Origin: an uncultured cyanobacterium
GTDB taxonomy: Bacteria; Cyanobacteriota; Cyanobacteriia; Phormidesmidales; Phormidesmidaceae
Assembly (NCBI GenBank): GCA_938029995.1
Contig: CALHGI010000316.1
Span: forward strand, 1-7,865
Length of the DNA stretch: 7,865 nt
Reading direction: 5' to 3'
This document shows positions 5,493 to 7,865 of the stretch, piece after piece; within the stretch, counting starts at the first letter, position 1, and the number at the start of each line of letters is the position of its first letter. The notes under the pieces were generated by a model. It ran no database searches, had not been told where the DNA came from, and was given only the letters and a program-made list of their open reading frames with translations. The position numbers and the translations under genes are program-made.

Positions 5493-7091
5493 ATGGCACA
5501 GGAGTCTGTTTCTCCAATGGTGCTCGTCATCCTAGACGGATGGGGCCATCGCGATGAAGATAATGGTAATGCGATTAAGCATGCCAGAACCCCCGTCATC
5601 GATAGCCTCTGGGCTGCCTACCCCCACACCTTGATTCAGACAGCGGGTAAAGATGTGGGACTGCCTGATGGTCAGATGGGGAACTCCGAGGTCGGACACC
5701 TAAATATTGGCGCAGGTCGCATTGTGCCCCAGGAGCTGGTCCGGATTTCGGACGCAGTGGAAGATGGTTCCATTCAAGAAAATCAGGCCTTGCTCAACGT
5801 GTGTCAGCAGGTGCGCTACAACGGTGGCAAGCTCCACTTGGTGGGATTATGTTCTGAAGGTGGCGTACATTCACACCTGAAGCACCTGTTGGGTTTACTG
5901 GAAATGGCTAAGACCCAAGATATTCAGGATGTGTGTATTCATGCCATTACGGATGGACGTGACACTCAACCAACGGCGGCTAAATCGGCCATCCAACAGC
6001 TACAAAACCACCTAGATCAGCATGGGGTGGGACAGATTGTGACCCTCAGTGGTCGCTACTATGCCATGGATCGTGACCATCGCTGGGATCGGATTGAGAA
6101 AGTTTATCGAGTGATGACGGATCCTAGTATCACGAGTGAAGTGAGCGCTTTAGAGGCCATTCAGGCTTCCTATGAAAACGAGATTACGGACGAATTTATT
6201 GAGCCTGTACGTTTAGCACCTGGAACGGTTGAGCCTAACGATGGGGTTATTTTCTTCAATTTCCGCCCAGATCGCGCTCGCCAGCTAACCCAAGCCTTTA
6301 TAGAGCCAGAATTTGCAGGGTTCGAACGACAGTTCACCACCCCACTGCACTTTGTCACCATGACCCGATACGATAGCTCACTGCCCGTGCAGGTGGCATT
6401 TGAGCCCCAGAACCTGAGCAACATTCTCGGTGAGGTAATCGCTAATCATGGTCTCAAGCAGTTTCGTACGGCGGAGACGGAAAAATATGCCCATGTCACC
6501 TATTTCTTTAACGGTGGTCGTGAGCACCCCTTTGACGGGGAAGACCGTGAGCTAGTCTCGAGTCCTCAAGTAGCGACCTACGACAAGGCTCCTGCCATGT
6601 CGGTGAAGGCTGTTACTGACACGGCCATTACAGCCGTGGGCAAAGGCAAGTACAGCCTAATTGTCATCAACTATGCCAACCCAGATATGGTGGGGCATAC
6701 GGGCAACATGGATGCGACCATCCAAGCTCTGGAATCGGTGGATGTGCAATTAGGCCGTTTGCTCGATGCCATAGGCCAAGCCGGAGGCAGCACAATTATC
6801 ATCGCTGACCATGGAAATGCCGAATGTATGTGGGATGAGGAGGGTCGCCCTTGGACTGCCCACACAACAAATCCGGTGCCGTTTATTTTGGTTGAAGGTG
6901 AACGGTTAAAGATTCCAGGACGTGGCTGTGATGTTGAACTGAGGTCTAATGGCTGTTTAGCCGATGTGGCCCCAACGCTCCTAGAAATTCTTAACCTGCC
7001 CCAGCCTAAGGAAATGACCGGTAAATCCATCCTTGAACCGGTACGTGTTGATGTAAAACGTAACCGTACCCCCGTTAAGGTATCGCTTTAG
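5493..7091 (+). CDS. gpmI: 2,3-bisphosphoglycerate-independent phosphoglycerate mutase
   Basis: This cytoplasmic enzyme interconverts 3-phosphoglycerate and 2-phosphoglycerate, linking the Calvin cycle and glycolysis to pyruvate. The 532-aa length is normal for the family. It belongs to the alkaline-phosphatase superfamily with a bimetal site. By family correspondence the ligands are D15 (VILDGWG), the phosphoserine S65 (GNSEVGH), D398 and H402 (NPDMVGHTG), D439-H440 (ADHGN) and H457 (TAHTTNPVP). Substrate residues are also in place: H126 (GGVHSH), R156-D157 (TDGRDT), R188 and R194 (SGRYYAMDRD), R258 and R261 (NFRPDRAR) and K331 (TEKYAHVT). All catalytic residues expected are present, so it should be active. 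An extended -10 promoter and good Shine-Dalgarno lie upstream. secG follows 107 bp downstream on the same strand, a pairing I recall as common in cyanobacteria, so read-through into secG is likely. Confidence 0.98.
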   Translation: MAQESVSPMVLVILDGWGHRDEDNGNAIKHARTPVIDSLWAAYPHTLIQTAGKDVGLPDGQMGNSEVGHLNIGAGRIVPQELVRISDAVEDGSIQENQALLNVCQQVRYNGGKLHLVGLCSEGGVHSHLKHLLGLLEMAKTQDIQDVCIHAITDGRDTQPTAAKSAIQQLQNHLDQHGVGQIVTLSGRYYAMDRDHRWDRIEKVYRVMTDPSITSEVSALEAIQASYENEITDEFIEPVRLAPGTVEPNDGVIFFNFRPDRARQLTQAFIEPEFAGFERQFTTPLHFVTMTRYDSSLPVQVAFEPQNLSNILGEVIANHGLKQFRTAETEKYAHVTYFFNGGREHPFDGEDRELVSSPQVATYDKAPAMSVKAVTDTAITAVGKGKYSLIVINYANPDMVGHTGNMDATIQALESVDVQLGRLLDAIGQAGGSTIIIADHGNAECMWDEEGRPWTAHTTNPVPFILVEGERLKIPGRGCDVELRSNGCLADVAPTLLEILNLPQPKEMTGKSILEPVRVDVKRNRTPVKVSL

Positions 7092-7108
7092 GGGTTCGCC
7101 ATGACACC

Positions 7109-7164
7109 GTGCCCTGAGGTACGATGGTTTGGCACTAGCGTTTAGGGTCTCAATCCTTAAACGC
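7109..7164 (+). repeat. two successive hairpins between gpmI and secG
   Basis: The 107-bp gap holds two inverted repeats in tandem. GTGCC (7109-7113) pairs with GGCAC (7131-7135). GCGTTTA (7138-7144) pairs with TAAACGC (7158-7164), and GG/CC can extend that stem around one bulged T. Neither is followed by a T-run, so they are not strong terminators. They may be processing or stabilising structures that set the gpmI/secG ratio, or attenuation elements. A TATGGA at 7174-7179 could be a weak secG -10, without a supporting -35. Confidence 0.45.
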
Positions 7165-7198
7165 ACGTCACGTTATGGAACAGTCAGGCTAATTTGCA

Positions 7199-7546
7199 AT
7201 GGTAATATCGGTTTTACAGGTGGTGTGGCTAGTGGCTGCCATTGGGTTAATCGTTTTGGTACTCTTTCACAGTCCCAAGGGCGATGGTCTGGGTGCCTTG
7301 GGTGGACAAGCCCAAATGTTTACTAGCACCAAGAGTGCTGAAACAGCTCTAAATCGTGCCACATGGCTCCTGACTATCCTGTTTATGGGGATTACGGTAA
7401 TTTTGAGTGCTGGCTGGCTGGGCAATGCGGTCTCTGAGTTACCCACTTCCATAGAGGAGATTCCCATTGAACAAACATCTCCTGCGGTGAACACCATCCC
7501 ATCGGATTTAGGAACGCCTGAAACGCCTGGTGAATCAGCCGAATAA
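7199..7546 (+). CDS. secG: protein translocase subunit SecG with long acidic C-terminal tail
   Basis: SecG is the small inner/thylakoid-membrane partner of SecYE that helps SecA-driven protein export. The 115-aa product shows the SecG plan: transmembrane helix 1 at about 4-23, the conserved loop HSPKGDGLG (24-32) and GGQAQMFTSTKSAE (35-48), LNR at 51-53, and transmembrane helix 2 at about 55-74. Cyanobacterial SecG proteins as I recall end soon after helix 2, near 75-80 aa. This one adds about 40 residues (75-115) rich in Pro, Thr, Ser and Glu, with eight acidic residues and no Lys, Arg or His. The tail ends in an imperfect GTPETPGESAE repeat. It lies downstream of gpmI, and a weak AGG sits 10 bases before the ATG. 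A strong terminator follows 24 bases after the stop. Identification is firm; any role for the tail is unknown. Confidence 0.95.
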   Translation: MVISVLQVVWLVAAIGLIVLVLFHSPKGDGLGALGGQAQMFTSTKSAETALNRATWLLTILFMGITVILSAGWLGNAVSELPTSIEEIPIEQTSPAVNTIPSDLGTPETPGESAE

Positions 7547-7570
7547 AGGCTTTCAACTTTATAAGCAACC

Positions 7571-7618
7571 CCCAACAAAAAGCCCAAGATGATTAATCAT
7601 CTTGGGCTTTTTGTTGGG
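7571..7618. terminator. bidirectional terminator, perfect 48-bp palindrome
   Basis: Positions 7571-7594 are the exact reverse complement of 7595-7618. The inner stem GCCCAAGATGATT/AATCATCTTGGGC is bordered by A5 on the left and T5 on the right, so transcripts from either strand give a GC-rich stem followed by a U-run. It lies between the convergent secG and transketolase genes and should stop both. The GCCCAA...TTGGGC-T5 form is a typical rho-independent terminator. Confidence 0.92.
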
Positions 7619-7653
7619 CTATTTGGCGACAAGCGTCGCAATCGATAGCTTTT

Positions 7654-7690
7654 GGCGCGCAGGTCTAGCGCGCGCGGTGCACGCCAGACC
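7654..7690. repeat. GC-rich region with competing stems
   Basis: At least three mutually exclusive pairings are visible. GCGCGC at 7655-7660 pairs with GCGCGC at 7668-7673. GGCGCGC at 7654-7660 pairs with GCACGCC at 7679-7685 with one mismatch. GGTCT at 7662-7666 pairs with AGACC at 7686-7690. No frame is coding. It lies in the 3' region downstream of transketolase and may be a further transcript-end structure or a decayed repeat element. Confidence 0.45.
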
Positions 7691-7715
7691 CTGACTAACT
7701 CCAGAACAGAAGAAG

Positions 7716-7732
7716 GCACCCGCAAGGGGTGC
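7716..7732 (-). terminator. probable transketolase terminator
   Basis: GCACCC (7716-7721) and GGGTGC (7727-7732) form a perfect GC-rich 6-bp stem with a five-base loop. On the minus strand the stem is followed by the T-rich CTTCTTCTGTT, 36 bases past the transketolase stop. This is an intrinsic-terminator-like element with an imperfect U-tract, backed up by the palindrome further on. Confidence 0.6.
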
Positions 7733-7738
7733 ACATCC

Positions 7739-7755
7739 CTAGGAGAGAATCCTAG
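7739..7755. repeat. small hairpin CTAGGA/TCCTAG
   Basis: CTAGGA (7739-7744) and TCCTAG (7750-7755) are reverse complements around a five-base loop, 13 bases beyond the transketolase stop. There is no T-run next to it, so it is probably a 3'-end stabilising stem, not the terminator itself. Confidence 0.5.
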
Positions 7756-7767
7756 ACGGACAACAGC

Positions 7768-7865
7768 TTAAAGCGCGTTGGCACGAGCGACTACGTTCTC
7801 AACGGTGTAACCATACTCTTGCATGATGCGACCACCGGGGGCGGAAGCGCCAAAGCCAGAAACGC
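7768..7865 (-). CDS. tkt: transketolase, C-terminal 31 residues
   Basis: The minus strand encodes VSGFGASAPGGRIMQEYGYT and then VENVVARANAL before a TAA at 7770-7768. The 'FGASAPGG...ENVV..A' ending is the highly conserved transketolase C-terminus. Transketolase moves two-carbon units between sugar phosphates, with thiamine diphosphate, in the Calvin cycle and pentose phosphate pathway. Only the last codons are inside the window; the catalytic domains lie beyond the right edge. The gene converges on secG, with several stem-loops in the 221 bp between. Confidence 0.92.
   Translation of the reverse strand, partial: VSGFGASAPGGRIMQEYGYTVENVVARANAL

Noticed and set aside
7129..7166. 129-bp-region plus-strand frame starting at 7129 and the minus-strand frame at 6981-7166
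   Set aside because: Both overlap gpmI or secG in other frames and their products show no domain or coding character.

Overview
The window looks like ordinary chromosome from a cyanobacterium, possibly a Leptolyngbya- or Synechococcales-type lineage, though I cannot name a species. Three things support this. A DUF928 protein, a nearly exclusively cyanobacterial family, is present. The SecG and ABC-F proteins have the cyanobacterial/plastid form. A HIP1 octamer (GCGATCGC) lies at 2954-2961. Base composition looks balanced throughout, and I see no transposase, integrase, tRNA, rRNA, CRISPR array or phage gene.

Left part (1-3112), poorly characterised genes. A BCS1-like AAA ATPase on the minus strand runs off the left edge; its ATPase core starts inside the window but the end is missing. 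It is divergent from a 188-aa protein with a Pro/Ala/Lys-rich, histone-tail-like N-terminus and a compact conserved-looking C-terminal domain. That gene converges on a minus-strand exported PsbP/Mog1-like protein. The PsbP-like gene is in turn divergent from an exported DUF928 protein. The two exported proteins share a 111-bp intergenic region.

Middle (3113-4958), translation. A complete two-domain ABC-F ATPase, close in form to plant chloroplast ABCF5 and bacterial YdiF/Uup, probably acts on the ribosome and not in transport. It is followed by a 534-bp stretch with no convincing gene. That stretch holds one clean inverted repeat and, at its right end, an extended -10 promoter that should drive gpmI.

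Right part (5493-7865), central carbon metabolism and secretion. Complete gpmI (cofactor-independent phosphoglycerate mutase) is followed 107 bp later by secG, which carries a long acidic, proline-rich tail. secG converges on the 3' end of a transketolase gene entering from the right edge on the minus strand. The 221 bp between them are full of inverted repeats, including a perfect 48-bp palindrome that should be a bidirectional terminator. Glycolysis/Calvin-cycle enzymes therefore flank the Sec translocon subunit.

I found no convincing new multi-gene system. The points most worth a second look are the divergent AAA ATPase/Lys-repeat protein pair, the gene-free 534 bp upstream of gpmI, and the SecG tail.
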